In this document: positions 37,136 through 49,599 of the stretch, piece by piece
How the letters are laid out: every line of letters starts with the position of its first letter
Numbering within the stretch: the stretch's first letter is position 1
Assembly: GCA_023653785.1 (NCBI GenBank)
Contig: JAMKCH010057902.1
Location: 1 to 64,000, forward strand
Source: Ophioderma brevispina
Taxonomy: Eukaryota; Echinodermata; Ophiuroidea; Amphilepidida; Ophiodermatidae
Direction: 5' to 3'
Length of the DNA: 64,000 nt
Position numbers and translations under genes: made by a program
Notes under the pieces: model-generated
What the model was told of the DNA's origin: nothing
What the model saw: only the letters and a program-made list of their open reading frames with translations
Database searches by the model: none

Positions 37136-38520
37136 TACATGATCCTATGGAGATTCATGTGAATGAATGTACAACTTCAATTATTGGCTTCTAATAGATG
37201 ACACATTTTGCAATGCTGGGCAACACACTGGCATTGTAATGTCCTTTCAAAATCTCCAACTGGAATATTCTTTCTGTAAAGTCACTTGTATCCAGCTCTT
37301 ACGCTTCTACTAATGTATTATATTAGAAGCTCTATACTGTCAATTTACTGCCTTACTGCTACCATATTGATATTGAATCATGATGGTACAATGTTTTTTT
37401 TTTCTAGTGTATATTGCATTTTTTATTTCGGTTGTCATCATTATGTTTTGTATCATTGTCTTTGTCTAACCATTTCTTTGCAGACATTTTCCCTGTGACT
37501 GCAACATAAAGTACAGCTGTGAAGGGTTGGTCCACTTCGTACCTGTCGGATCGATATCGTAGAAAGCAAGCGTGGAAGCAAAAGCAATGACATGGACTTG
37601 CTTATCCTTTGCTTTTAAAATCGGCCAAAAGTATGCCAGGTGTACAATAGTGACATCACTACAGTCAATAAAAATAAAGTATAGGAATTTTTCTTAGAAT
37701 TTTCACGTATATAAACATATAAATTGTTTCAAATAAGTGAACGGGATCTTTGAACTAAAAGTAACTTGAATACTAGTGAGAGCACTGGGTATTATAAGTG
37801 AATACTAGATGCGCATGTTGGAACATTTCATTTGAGCAAATTTGTTCTGCCAATTTTGATTTATAGCAATGTGATAAATATTAGTTGACATTAAAGGTGT
37901 AATACTCTGTGTGAAATGGGCTGAACAAGCATTGTGATCTTTCCCAATAATGACCGGCGCCACTAAACGTGTGAAACCCCTATCAGTGGCCTGGATTAAA
38001 AAAAACACATGGCTGGATCGAGTGGTCCTATCCCGATGTATTTAGGATCCCCTGGTTGAGATTAGGGTTAGAGTTAGGAGTAAACCCCAACACATTAGGT
38101 TTTAGAGGTTAGTCATGATGTGCTGCCTCTGAAGCGAAGGTTATCATCATAGTTCTTGCTGTTCACCCTTAATGACTATCCCACACTGCCTTCTGAAGCC
38201 TCCAAGCTCTGGGCCATTTAGATTGAAACAGTCAATGTTTTGATATGCCCTGTGAGGCTCATCTTCCTCTACACGAGGTCTCTCACAAAATGCCTCTCTA
38301 TTTGAGCTCTCTGCAACACTTCCCTTTGTTTATCTCTCTCTCCAACTGATTTTTAACATTCTACTCAAAGCCACCACATCTCGAATGATTGCAGTTTTGT
38401 CTCACCTCCATAAGCTGACATGAAAACATAATATAAAAGTCTCTTAACAGGGCTTTGAGGATGATAGGGTTGTTTGTCTCAAGGATTCTTAACATTACGT
38501 TTCTTTCGCCTTTCCAATTA
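37136..38520. other. Sequence without recognised gene
   Basis: Frames 37286-37498 (plus) and 37805-38008 (minus) are short and unsupported. GATTAGGGTTAGAGTTAGG near 38061-38080 is a short telomere-like stretch. Confidence 0.45.
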
Positions 38521-38565
38521 GGATTAGGGTTAGGGTAATGGTTTAGGGTTAGGCTAAGGACTAAT
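38521..38565. repeat. Short interstitial TTAGGG-like tract
   Basis: GGATTAGGGTTAGGGTAATG followed by GTTTAGGGTTAGGC. It is the metazoan telomere motif, but only three or four units. It could be a repaired break or chance simple sequence; it is too short to mean a telomere. Confidence 0.6.
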
Positions 38566-38591
38566 AAAAAATGTGATATTCCATTGGGGTC

Positions 38592-38806
38592 AGGCCCGTC
38601 GCCAGGAATTTATGCGGGGGGGTGCGGAATTTGCCAGAAGCTGGACTTATTGGTACCAAAAAAAATTTCGCTCGTGCCCTCGCCGCGTGACCAAAGTTTT
38701 TCACCGTCGTCTCCAAAATTCTGAAGAGCGGGGGGGGCGGGTTCTGGGGGGGGAGAGAGAGGGGGGGGGGTGGGGGGGGGGGATTGTGACCAAAGGCACA
38801 AGATTT
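38592..38806. mobile_element. Partial hAT-like miniature element with G-rich tail
   Basis: The left end CAGGCCCGTCGCCAGGAATT resembles the element ends at 9560. The matching inverted right end was not found. The 3' half is a long G/GA-rich tract (38728-38783), which explains the proline-rich minus frames 38561-38904. Probably truncated or broken by expansion of the G tract. Confidence 0.5.
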
Positions 38807-40073
38807 GTTGTCCAAGTAAACAATAGGTTCGTGTTGGACATTATATATGCATGTGCAAAATTTTCAACACTTGTCAACATACTTGTTCCCGAATGACACA
38901 ACATTATTTTAAGAGTGCAATAAGGCCTTATACAACTTGTAAAAACAGCTCAACTTCAGGTTATCGGATTTAAAATCATTTATTTTACTTATTTAAAAAC
39001 ATCAATGCAATTGCAATTTATCCTGACTTACTCACAAAACAGCTGCATGATACGATAAAAGTAACACCCGCTGTACGATCATTCTACAAGCATTCTCTTG
39101 AATTATCCATACAAATATTTCAAATAAATCAGCAAATTATTATATGAAAGGGGAATGAAATTGCATGTTGTATATGAACGCCAATTTTGCTTGGTGTGTA
39201 TGTGCAGTACACCATGACACATTTTTATAATAGTGTGTTAAAAGCGTTTGTTCGCTTCTTAAGAGATTTACATTTTTTCATAAATGTTTTCTCAATTTTC
39301 TAAAAACTAGAGCGTTTTAAAAAAGATAAATAGAGTAGACATTGAAAAACAGGTTGCAAATTAGCACGAAAGCAAAATGAATTGCGTTAATTTTTTTCAT
39401 TGTTTGGGAATGTTGAGTTAATGTCGAAAATAGGCATTGGTTCGAATGAGTTTTAATCCATACTTTGGATCTTGTCTTAAAATTAACAGGACTGAAAGTA
39501 GTGTCTTTTTTTACCTTTTTAAACTAAAATTCATTTAGGTTTGACCCACTACGTATCCCTAAAATTAACATAGCATCCAAATTTTTTTGTTTATTATTGC
39601 TGCATGCTATCCACTGCATGATAGGCTTGTAATTTTACATCCATATACTTATTAGGGGAAAATTGCCCCTAGATCTAACAAGAAAAATAACGCTACCTCC
39701 CTTTTTAGCGGTGATCGTCGGATTGGTAGTCGTTTTCCTCTAGGGATGTTAAGGAGATATTTTTATAGAGGATATGTGATCATGTGAGCGTTTCATGCAT
39801 GTAAACATTTGATGTATATTTACGAACTCGGTTTTAAAATTAATATACGTATTTTGTTTGTATATTTGCAGAGACGACCTGAAGACTACAGTTTTACAGT
39901 GATATTGACGTTACATGACAGTGAATGCTGTAAAATAATGATTTTATCGTAAAATTAGAGAATACGGCAATCGGGCTACCAGCAGTATGCCGGTATATTG
40001 CCGGTAGCCTGCATTGTAATCAATATCTTAACTCAAAAATAATCTACAGAGTGGTCAAAAAAGGTTTACACTT
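38807..40073. other. AT-rich sequence without recognised gene
   Basis: No open frame above 60 codons lies wholly here and no repeat was recognised. A short inverted GCCGGTATATTGCCGG lies near 39988. Confidence 0.5.
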
Positions 40074-40648
40074 CGTCGGCTGAATGCAAGACCTGCAACG
40101 TAAGTGCATTTTGACTAATTTTACAGGAAGAACATTTTTGTGTTTCTATTGGCTTCTATAGGTGGTGTGTCCATAATTATCAGTGATTATAGCAGGTAAT
40201 ACAATAGGAAATGTATTTGTATGATATAAATCAATACTTTCTCCTTGATAAACGTAATTAAATATTTACTTACAAAAGAAGAGAACGTAAGCGAAATAAG
40301 TATTTTCTTGTTAATGCAAGACCAACTTAAGTGGCATACGTTGGTCTTGCATTAAACACCTTTTCAGTGCAAGGCCAATGTAAGTGCCACTTACGTTGGT
40401 CTTGCACTGAAAAAGAGGGGAAATGTTTAATGCAAGACCAACGTAAGTGCCACTTACGTTGGTCTTGCATTAAGCGCAAAAAGCGCATTGCACATACGTT
40501 ATCTTCTTTATCTAATTAAAACTTTTTAATCGCTTATATATATCCACACATAGTTTCAATTATGCGCGAATACCTCCTCTTTCAAAATTTACCAAAAACT
40601 CAATTTCTTCAAAAATGTCACTTACGTTGGTCTTGCATTCAGCCGACG
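40074..40648. mobile_element. 575 bp element built from eight copies of its terminal half-site
   Basis: Ends are CGTCGGCTGAATGCAAGACC on the left and GGTCTTGCATTCAGCCGACG on the right, a perfect 20 bp inversion. Both are flanked by ACTT, a possible 4 bp target duplication. The 18-mer TGCAAGACCAACGTAAGTG (or its complement) occurs near each end and again as three internal palindromes at 40311-40355, 40361-40414 and 40427-40473. The third is a perfect palindrome of 23+1+23 bases. That makes eight half-sites. The only frame (40331-40519 plus) is a translation of the palindromes. The repeated motif could be a transposase-binding site, by analogy with elements that carry subterminal site arrays. 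Confidence 0.8.
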
Positions 40649-41999
40649 ACTTGTTTGTCTGTAATTTCTCAAAAGTGGTAGACATATCAAATTTTATGAA
40701 GACTAAAAAATGTAAACTTTTCTAACTAGTCTGTGTATCTACTCAATAAAGTTACGTGTAACCGTGTTGCATTTAATTATATTTAATTTAATTTAATTAT
40801 ATTGAGTAATATTTTAAATTATCACTAATAATTGAGATAGCTCAAAAAAATTAAATCAGTAAAACTTATAATAATTTTTCTACATGTACTCAAATTCACA
40901 CTATTTTATAGCGTTTATTTAGTAGGTATAAAAGAAATTATCAAGTTAGTCCAATTATTAAACAAATTGCTGGGGCTCAAATTAATGTTGTAGGTATGTG
41001 GAGAAATAAGGAAAAGAAAAACGGAAAAACAAAAAAGTGTTAATGTATTATGTGCCTTGTTGTACATTGCATTATTCATATAGCTGTTAATTAATCGTGT
41101 AAATAAATTGTATTCCTATATACATAACTGGGAATCGAACTTAGGACCCTCTAGCCTATGAAACTAAATACTTACCCACAATACTACGCTACCTACAGGA
41201 AGTATGAGAACATTTAATTTATATACATTATTTTTCTTTCATATTACTATATTACGAATTAAAATGAACAAATACCATACATGCCGGGCATACATGAAGG
41301 ACTACTATAAGATGTTTTTTAACTATCAAAAAATTGGAAGTGAAAATGAGATACTAAATTACTGCTGTTGGATTTACAAATATTGTCTTGTTGTTTAACT
41401 TTGAATTATTAACTGATTTGAGTCTGGTTTACTTAAAAGTATCAAGAATTACAACTTCAACAATCAATTAAGTTACAGCACCAAGTGTTAAATGGGTAAT
41501 TGTTACTAAATTTTTGCACAATTTACCGTAACATATATGCATGTTTGTGTTATTAACATTTCTCAAATGGAATCAGTTGATAATTGTGACAATTGTAAGA
41601 ATGTATTATTTACATATTTTGAGTACTAAGAAAATCATTGAATTGAGTATTTACGATTACAATAATATGGTATTTGTTCATTTTAATAATAATTATTATT
41701 ACCAAGCACACTGATTTTGTGTACAGCTTTCACTGTAAATTAAGGGCAATATCAGTGTATCACACAAAAGCAGAAACACGTCGCTGAGTTCAGTTTGCAC
41801 TTGTGAGTCTTTTAAATTGACAACACCTGAAAATGATAAATTTTGTAAATCGGGGGTTTTACATTTTTGACACACTATCAATAAGTTGCATGCTCTTGCA
41901 ATTTCTTAATTATATGTAATTTGTACATCTCAATTGTCCGATTTTTTTCCAAATGCCATCCTGAAACACATAAAAACAGCAAGTAAATAATTTTTCATG
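40649..41999. other. AT-rich sequence without recognised gene
   Basis: Frames 41204-41398 (plus) and 41699-41881 (minus) have no recognisable domain. A TTTAATTA-rich simple tract lies near 40771-40806. Confidence 0.5.
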
Positions 42000-42172
42000 A
42001 CTGTAAATGAAGTGTTTAGAAAGTATGGACAAAAACATGTTTTGATCATGTTTAAATCCTAAACATGTTTAGAGTTTAAACATAAGAAACATGTATAAAT
42101 CCTAAACATGTTTAGGCTTTAATTAGGGCTAAAACGTGTTTGTCCATACTTTCTAAACACTTCATTTACAGT
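42000..42172. mobile_element. 173 bp fold-back element
   Basis: Terminal arms of about 35-40 bases are almost perfect inversions: ACTGTAAATGAAGTGTTTAG at the left, and a right arm ending CTAAACACTTCATTTACAGT. The interior adds several AAACATGTTTAGG palindromes and CCTAAACATGTTTAG direct copies. It has no coding capacity. The target duplication is unclear. Confidence 0.8.
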
Positions 42173-42870
42173 GTATTCGTTGAACCAAATACGATAAAGG
42201 AATACATTTTCTATAATTTCGTAAATATAGAAAATACTTTTGAACAGCATCTGTGAAAATAAACTCACTTCTAACAGTGTGACTTCAAAGAATGTAGTTG
42301 GATTTTTAAAACCAAGAAAACAACGATAAAGAGGAGATAAGAAATAAGCCAATTCAAAAGGAAAGGGAGGGAGAGCATAGCAGGAAAAAGAATTGAAATA
42401 TCAATGAAAACTCGCAAGAAGATTGACCAGGAGAAATAGTCTGGGTAAAAGGAAATCCATCCTAAATTCTTCATATATTGCTTGAAGAGAAACCGGAAGA
42501 AATTTAGTTTTGGTGGTAAACAAGTGTAAGAAAGATAAAGTGTAATAATCCAGGCATTAATGTAAGTTTAAAAAGTATACGACTTTTCAATTGAAATTTA
42601 TTAGAGATGTCAAACTCATTTTTTTAAACTTCTATGCATAGTGTAGATCTACCATGGACATTTTTTTTCGTTTCTGGGCAAAAAGAAAGAAAAGTAGAGA
42701 CACGGAGAAGAGGAAGGAGTACACAATTAGAAAGATAAAATAAGAAAGCTGAAAAAAGGAACGGCACAGGGAACGGCAAAGAAATCCGTTAAAAGATAAG
42801 AAAAATAACACAGGTGAGAGAAAAACATCCAATATTATTTATCAATTAAATGTTTTGGCCATATGTTTTG

Positions 42871-42872
<2 letters not shown>
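42173..42872. other. Purine-rich sequence, no recognised gene
   Basis: The minus frames 42119-42474 and 42632-42832 are Phe/Leu/Ser-rich translations of purine-biased DNA, without domains. Confidence 0.45.

Positions 42873-42918
<46 letters not shown>
42873..42918. repeat. (TA)n microsatellite
   Basis: About 23 uninterrupted TA dinucleotides. Confidence 0.95.
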
Positions 42919-42921
<3 letters not shown>

Positions 42922-43559
42922 ACCACTATATATATCATTATTAATAACAAGTCTTACGTACGTATTATTGTGCAATAATGTCACATTATGTTGGAGCACT
43001 ATTGTCAAATATACAAATATACAGAAACAACTCTATTAGATCTTTCACCCACGAAAAAGGTCCTTTAAAGGTTATATTTCACATACTTTAACAGCCATTT
43101 TACTATCATCAAAGCAAGTATTATGATACAGTGTGAATATAAGACGTCAATACCAAAACGTGAAAAAGTGGTGATTAAATTAAATTGGCGGCATATTTTT
43201 CCTTATAGTTGCAAAATTAGAAAATAATGATATTAATATTGAACATTAATAACTACCTTTCCCTTTCTCTTTTATTCTTACAGGACATGTCTCATCAATA
43301 TTTGTTATTATATCAGTCTCATGCATGACTGTTCAGTTATGGTCCAAATCACAACACTTACAAAAAAATCTAATCATTCTTTAACTATCTTGATATTTTT
43401 GTTTACTTTATACATTTATAAAAATGTTAGAATTGGATTTGAAAATACGAAAATAGCTATATTCCTAAATCTATGTGAAGAATTAAAAGGGGAAAGGTGT
43501 AAAATAGGACTGAAATATTGAATCCTGGAGTGATAGTAAAACATATATGAGGTCATATT

Positions 43560-43680
43560 TTGACTTTCCAGTTCACGAGGCGAAGCCGAGTGAAATGATA
43601 AGTCACTGAAATTTGACCGAAAGATATATTTTTACTATTGCACGAATATAGGCAATCATTCATGGTATAACACAGAGAAA
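43560..43680. repeat. Possible dispersed repeat with CGAGGCGAAGCCGAG core
   Basis: GTTCACGAGGCGAAGCCGAG followed by TGAAATGATAAGTCACTG, then TTTACTATTGCACGAATATA. The core is a short palindrome in an AT-rich setting and resembles ends of miniature elements in other invertebrates. That recognition is from memory and is weak. There is no second copy in the window. Confidence 0.3.
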
Positions 43681-43989
43681 AACACACCGAGCCGCACCGC
43701 TCTGGAATCATGTCGAATACAGGAACGACTTCGTATAAATTATGCTATCTATTGAAGATAGCCTTGACACATTATGCCAAAAGTTTATGCGAGGAGGGTG
43801 CTCATGTATTATGGTACGCACTAACAATATAGTCTCACCCAACAGCACATATTTATATTGTTGTCACCGAAAGACCCTCGATTTTATAAAGTTAAGCGGA
43901 CCGGGAAGGCGCAGCGACTAAACGACTGAGAGATTTGCTAGTATGATTCGCCTTAAAACTTAAGCCAAACTCAGGGATCTACTTAGATA

Positions 43990-44156
43990 CAAAACGAATA
44001 ATGAATGTTTTTCATTCGTGTAATGGAAAGAATAATTTAATTCATTGAATTCGTTTAATTCCATTCAAATTCGACTTACGTCTCTTTGAGGAACATTTCC
44101 AATTTCAACTCATGAAAATATTCTTACCATTGCACTCATAACATTCATTTTTGTAT
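43990..44156. mobile_element. Miniature element, family of 50030, copy 1
   Basis: The left end ACGAATAATGAATGTTTTTC plus ATTCGTGTAATGG is inverted at the right as CCATTGCACTCATAACATTC plus ATTTTTGT. The copy at 50030-50214 shares both ends and the subterminal TCAACTCATGAAAATA. Interiors differ, so the copies are old or were internally rearranged. Confidence 0.7.
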
Positions 44157-44701
44157 AATATGATATAAAATCAGAGAGAGAATAATTTGGTCATATGATG
44201 ATATTAAGGGGTCATTAAATATATTAAAACAGCGACAACTACCAGAGGGGGTAAAAGTTGTCTGCCTATAGTGCCTTCAACAACTTGTGAATAGTTAAAC
44301 CATTTTTTTTTAAATCTGGGTACTTGAACAAACCCAGCTAGGTGGTTACAAGTTTAAACAGTGTGTAAAACGATACAAAATTTATATATGGTACTCTTGC
44401 AAGACACTGGAGGAAAGGAACGGTTAAGAATAAAAATCAATTGCAAAGTACGATTATTATTATTTGACGAAGATGAAAAGTAAATATGGTATTCAGGAAA
44501 CAGGTTGAAAACAAACAAATAAACAACAAAACAATGTGACACCCAAATGGAGCTTATGGAGAGTGTGCGAAAATTAAAAAAAAATCATTGCGTAACCGAA
44601 GAGAAGAAACGGATGCAACAGGTCCATAGAAGAAACAGATGCAACATGCGAAAACATGTATGCATTGGACAACTACTAACATTCCATAAGCAGGTGTATG
44701 A

Positions 44702-44849
44702 ATGTGCCTTTGTCATATTCATACTGCTATGTCATCACAATGTAGCAACATAGACATTCGTGAAGGAAAGTCGGCATGTGCCTTTGTCATATTCATACAG
44801 CTATGTAATCACAGTGTAGCAAGATAGTGATTCGTGAAGGAAAGTCGGC
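44702..44849. repeat. 74 bp tandem duplication
   Basis: Two adjacent copies of ATGTGCCTTTGTCATATTCA through GAAGGAAAGTCGGC differ at only a few positions (period 74). They lie within the plus frame 44547-44753 and beyond. No coding signal is seen. Confidence 0.85.
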
Positions 44850-47460
44850 AAAGTTATTAATTGGAGGGGCAGGGCATTTCAATATTTTGTGACCAAACCA
44901 CAAGTTGTGGATTCTTTTCCACAAAACACACAGCCAAGGGCATCGGTTTGCGGACGGACAATGCGTCTAATAAGGACAAATGGGAGCAAAGGAGTGCGCT
45001 ATCAGATTATGGCTCTTGTTTTGTCAATCAAGTCTCAAGTGGCTCTTGCACACTCCAAGAAAACGGTAATTTTGTATAAAGTGTAACATTTATGCAACGC
45101 GGTATTGAAAGTCTACCAAAGATAATAATCTATGACATATGTAATTTTATTCACTCACTAAGTTGTTTTGAAAACCTAATTTTTTAAATGTTTGTAATTT
45201 TAAGCGATTAAGGTTACACGGAGATAATTTGCAAATAATTGAATATCTTTGTGTCTGGAATACTAATAGTTCAAACTTTTAGACAGAGGAAATATTATAT
45301 AGTAATTATCGTATATCGAAATATTTTCTTGAATACTAAGAAAAATAAAGTGTCGGTGGGGGCACGGCCCCGGTCACGGAGCGATATTACTTCTGTTCGT
45401 GTTAATTGTAATGCGGGGTAACTTTATTATATAGTAAGGCTTTGATTTTCGAATAAAATTATTTGAGACATGTACAATCTTAGCAGCTGATGAAGCTTTT
45501 GTAACAACATTCGCGAAAATAATGCCATTGTGAAAATGATAACTAAACAAAGAAAATATAATAAAGACAAAACAAACATTAACATTAGGAAAAAAGAGTT
45601 CCTACAAATTTCAGTTTTCTCAGAAAATTTTGAATCGTTTTAAAAAAATTAACGTATATATGTCTCTAATGCGTTATTTTAAATGTCTATTGATTAAAAA
45701 AATTAAGTCAACTTATAATATTCTGAGTTTCAAAAAGTACTTTTATTTAGTTTGTTTCTATACAAAGCACCATTAGTGTGTTGTTTTCGTAGAAATTGAA
45801 ACGTATACATGGTATACGTTTCCGGAAAGACGCATAATTTAACTCTTGAATGTTGACATTATGATGCCGCGTATGGCACGGTATAGGCAAAATCTAAACT
45901 TGACTATTTTTACTTGTGAACACATTAATGCAGCATCTCTTCTAAATTGTTATTTTTTATTCTTTTCTTTCTTACATAAATTGTCCGAGATTCATATTTT
46001 ATGTGTTTTCAGAAAAGCAGTATAGATTTTGAGAAACTTTGTTTCATTTCAGTTTTATTGTTTTAACATTAATCAGACAAGAAAAAGATGGGCACACACA
46101 AGCATTTCCCGGGCGTCGCTGACTCGAGAACCGTAAAAGCACTATATATTAAAATACAGAGGTAAAATGTAAATGTCGTGCCGAGCAAGCTCGTTCGCGG
46201 AGTGCCCACCTCATTTTCCTAGCGTTTGGGCAAAACTCCGTGCAATGGGCGATAGAAACCCAGGATCCACATACAACCAGGATATGTTGTAGACATGGGT
46301 AGGCTCGACACTATTCATGACACCGTCTCAAAAAATCTCAAACTTTTTTGTCCAAAAACACACGGGGGTGTTACAAAATTAAGACTAATGACACTGAGGA
46401 CGAAAGTTGTAAGCTTTGTACATGGATTTAGTAGCCTATAAATCTGAAATTCACAAAAATAACGGCTTTTGATATTCATTTTTGGTAAAAAAAATGAAAT
46501 TCTACGTTCATTTAGGCTATGACAATCACAACACCATTCTTTTGAAACAAGTTTGAATATGATCAAAGGTTTTCTTAGCACAAAAATACTTTGGATCAGT
46601 TGTAAACAAATAACAGTAAATCTGCAATTTTTATTTTGCAGATTTGTCCAGTTTGGTTGTAATATTACATCTTAACATGAAAATGTATCTGATGTTGCAT
46701 GATAATAATATGTTTATGATATACCTTTGAACTGCGTCATGTGCCATTTGTCAACACAGCTGTTTGAAAACCAAAGTGAAACCAAAAATATCAATCAAAA
46801 TGATTTGGATTATTTTTTCCCACTCACTACATCCTGTGTAAACTTTACGAAATTTCATTGCGGGCAAATATGTTTTTCTTAAAATTCTAGTTTTACACGT
46901 CTTTCTGTGGAAATGGGCATATAGAGGGCACTATAACGTAGAAATCATGACCGTTGTAGATGGCAAGATTCCCGCAATGGATTTTTTTCTGCTTTTTACA
47001 GAGGTAGTATAGCTCTTGCATGTCCCTACTTCTATCAGTTGTCAAAATTGTGTCGCCACTGCTTCAATTTTTTTTTAAAAAGAGACAATTGACACGGGGT
47101 CAAACAGCTGTGTCAAGAATGTGGTGCTTTCTGAGTGGAACAACAACTTTCAGAGTTTTTACAAAACTTTTCGTTGCAATTTTGTTTGCTATTGACCCAA
47201 GTATTCTTTTCACATCTAAACTATATTTGCACTAAGGAAACATCGGAACATAATTTGAACGTTTTTCAAAAAGGACCTTGTGCTCTACGAAATGCAATAA
47301 AAAGTGTTTATCTCCAAGGCATATACCGGGCCGATTGTTGATATCTTTAGCTCACGGTTTGCAGAAGTCTGTATGTATCCATTCGTCACTGCATGATTTT
47401 AATAATTTATTATGAATTTACACTTGGTTTTGCCCCCCCCCCCCATAGAGACTACGAAAC
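44850..47460. other. Sequence without recognised gene
   Basis: Frames 44861-45086, 45239-45421 and 47020-47341 (plus) and 46315-46581 (minus) carry no recognisable domain. A C-run lies at about 47434-47446. Confidence 0.45.
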
Positions 47461-47463
47461 AAC

Positions 47464-47640
47464 AAAAGGGTGAGATAGCTCACTCTTATGGGTGTGGTGT
47501 TTCACTCTTTTGGAGCGGTGAAAATTCACTTTTTTTTTCAAAGTGATCCCCTACTTCACTCTCACTCTCTGAAATTCGCTTTAAGAGAGTAGATTTGCAC
47601 TTTTATATTCAGAGAGTTAGTGATATAGGCAAAATTTGTA
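47464..47640. repeat. CACTCT/AGAGTG-rich repeat
   Basis: Recurring TCACTCTT, TTTCACTCTTTTGGAGCG and GTGAAAATTCACTTTTTT motifs with inverted partners (CAAAGTGA, AGAGAGTTAGTGA). It suggests a degraded short inverted-repeat element, but the ends are not definable. Confidence 0.4.
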
Positions 47641-48213
47641 TTTGATCAGGAAATTTACGCATCTTTGGTGTCATTATTTACTTATTTATTATACATTTTC
47701 AAAATAGAAATAATAGTGTTATTTGGATAACTAAATTTATTTTAAAACCCATTTTATGGTTTATAGGTTAGCATATGAGAAGCTAACTAGTTTCGTGATG
47801 TATTTGAAATTGCCATTTAAACCTCGAAAAATTTAACTTACAAGGCAACTCCGTGACATTTGGGGACATAAAAAAATACTAATGGCACTGTTTCAGTATT
47901 TTACTCTCTTTCCTCGGTTCTCATCGATCTTTAAGAGCTGGGTGGTTCGAATTTTTCAAATCATATTTTGTATACTTCACAGAGGCATATCAACAAAAAC
48001 ATCTGATCCCAACATTCTGTTTCAAAGGTTTGGCTATTAGTCTAAAAATGTGTATCACAATGGTCAACCGAAAATTACCAGTACTTTTTAGCGCTCTTTG
48101 AAGCAAAATTGACGGAGCCTTTTGTACACGTACACAGACCCACATACACACAACATTAGCCAAATTATAGTATGATATATGGTCATGATGCTCAACTTTA
48201 AGTGTATACCATG
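47641..48213. other. AT-rich sequence without recognised gene
   Basis: The frame 47990-48241 (minus) is unsupported. Nothing else was recognised. Confidence 0.45.
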
Positions 48214-48215
48214 CA

Positions 48216-48739
48216 CACTGCAAAAACTGGGGTGTTAACATTTTAACACCAAGTCGGTGTTAGTTTCTGGTGTTGAAAATAGGATTTAACACTGCTCGGT
48301 GTTGCTGCACAATTTTAATTATGCATTTTGGTGATCTGCTTATGAAACGTACAAGGTAAGCAGTTACAATAGAAGCTAACAATAACAAAATCAAACATTT
48401 TCTATTAAAATATCAGACGTTATAAGTATAAATGTTAACACCAAAGTTGGGTGTTAATTAACACCAGAGGGTGCAGTCCTGTATTGATTCCAGGAGAGTG
48501 TTAAATTAACACAAGTAGTGTAAATTTGGCACTAGCAGTGTTAAAAATGACTAACACCATATGTGGTGTAAAATTAACACCAAGCAGTGTCATCATACAC
48601 TGTAACACCAAAATTGGTGTTAATATAACACTAACATGGTGTAAATCTAACACCAGTGGGTACGGTCCCGTGTTGATTCCAGGATGGTGTTAAAATTAAC
48701 ACCCATGGTGTTAAATTTAACACTCCAGTTTTTGCAGTG
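48216..48739. mobile_element. CACTG-ended element packed with TTAACACC motifs, copy 1
   Basis: Ends CACTGCAAAAACTGGGGTGT and the inverted ACTCCAGTTTTTGCAGTG define 524 bp, flanked by CA on both sides (48214-48215 and 48740-48741). CACTG termini with a 2 bp duplication fit the CACTA/EnSpm type. The interior has many GGTGTTA and TAACACC copies in alternating orientation, giving many small hairpins, and no coding capacity. Confidence 0.75.
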
Positions 48740-48882
48740 CAGCTAAAGCAAACAGTTCTCAGGCACTAACGTTTTGCTGGGGTTGTGAGAAAAATATGTA
48801 ACCTATCAGCTTTCTTCTGATATAAAAAAAATCATACTTTTGATGAGGTAAAGTGGGAAAGACTCAATCGGATCACCATCTT

Positions 48883-49475
48883 CACTGCAAAAACATCGGT
48901 GTTAGATTTAACACCGAGGGTGTTGATTTGAACACCTAGCCGATGTTTGGAGATGAACACACCTATTGGTGTTAAACTTACACTAAATTGGTGTTATATT
49001 GACACTAATTTTGGTGTTATAATATATTACATAACACTTCTTGGTGTTAATCTTACACCACATGTCAGTGTTAATTATGTATTTTAACACCCTCCTGGTG
49101 TTAAATTGACACAACTGGCTAATTTACACTCTCTTGGTGTTAAATTGACACCACTGGTGTTAATTAACACCCTTCTGTTGTCCCAGGAGGACCACACTCT
49201 TTGGTGTTAATTAACACCAAATGTTGGTGTTAACTGTTATCGCTGTAACTTCCAACATGTGAAATGTTTGCTGTTGTTATTGTTTGTTTCTATATATATT
49301 AGCTGCTTATTTCTAGCATTAGGCCTACACAAGCAGACCACCAGAATGCATAATCAAAATTTGACAGCAACACCAAGCGGTGTTAAATCCTAAACTTTAA
49401 CACTAGCAATTAACACTGACAAGCTTAACACCGCCCTGGTGTTGCATATTTGACACCGGAGTTTTTTCCAGTGTT
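48883..49475. mobile_element. CACTG-ended element packed with TTAACACC motifs, copy 2
   Basis: Ends CACTGCAAAAACATCGGTGT and the inverted GACACCGGAGTTTTTTCCAGTG core define 593 bp, flanked by TT on both sides (48881-48882 and 49476-49477). The interior again alternates GGTGTTAA and TTAACACC. It is a sibling of the element 144 bp upstream but diverged in the middle. Confidence 0.75.
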
Positions 49476-49599
49476 TAATTAACCCTTTTTAGGAGAATTC
49501 GGGCCTTTTTGTGGGGTATATTGAGCGACGCAGGCCCAGGCTACGTGGATATGATATGAAGGCTTAATATATTAATTTCTTATGGGATAATAGCAAAAA

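Noticed and set aside
38521..38565. Telomere or chromosome-end sequence
   Set aside because: Only a few TTAGGG units, with ordinary sequence on both sides.
38561..38904. Proline-rich minus-strand proteins
   Set aside because: They derive from the G-rich tract of a degraded miniature element.
40311..40473. CRISPR-like array
   Set aside because: The repeats are palindromes with unequal short spacers inside a TIR element in a eukaryotic context. There are no cas genes.
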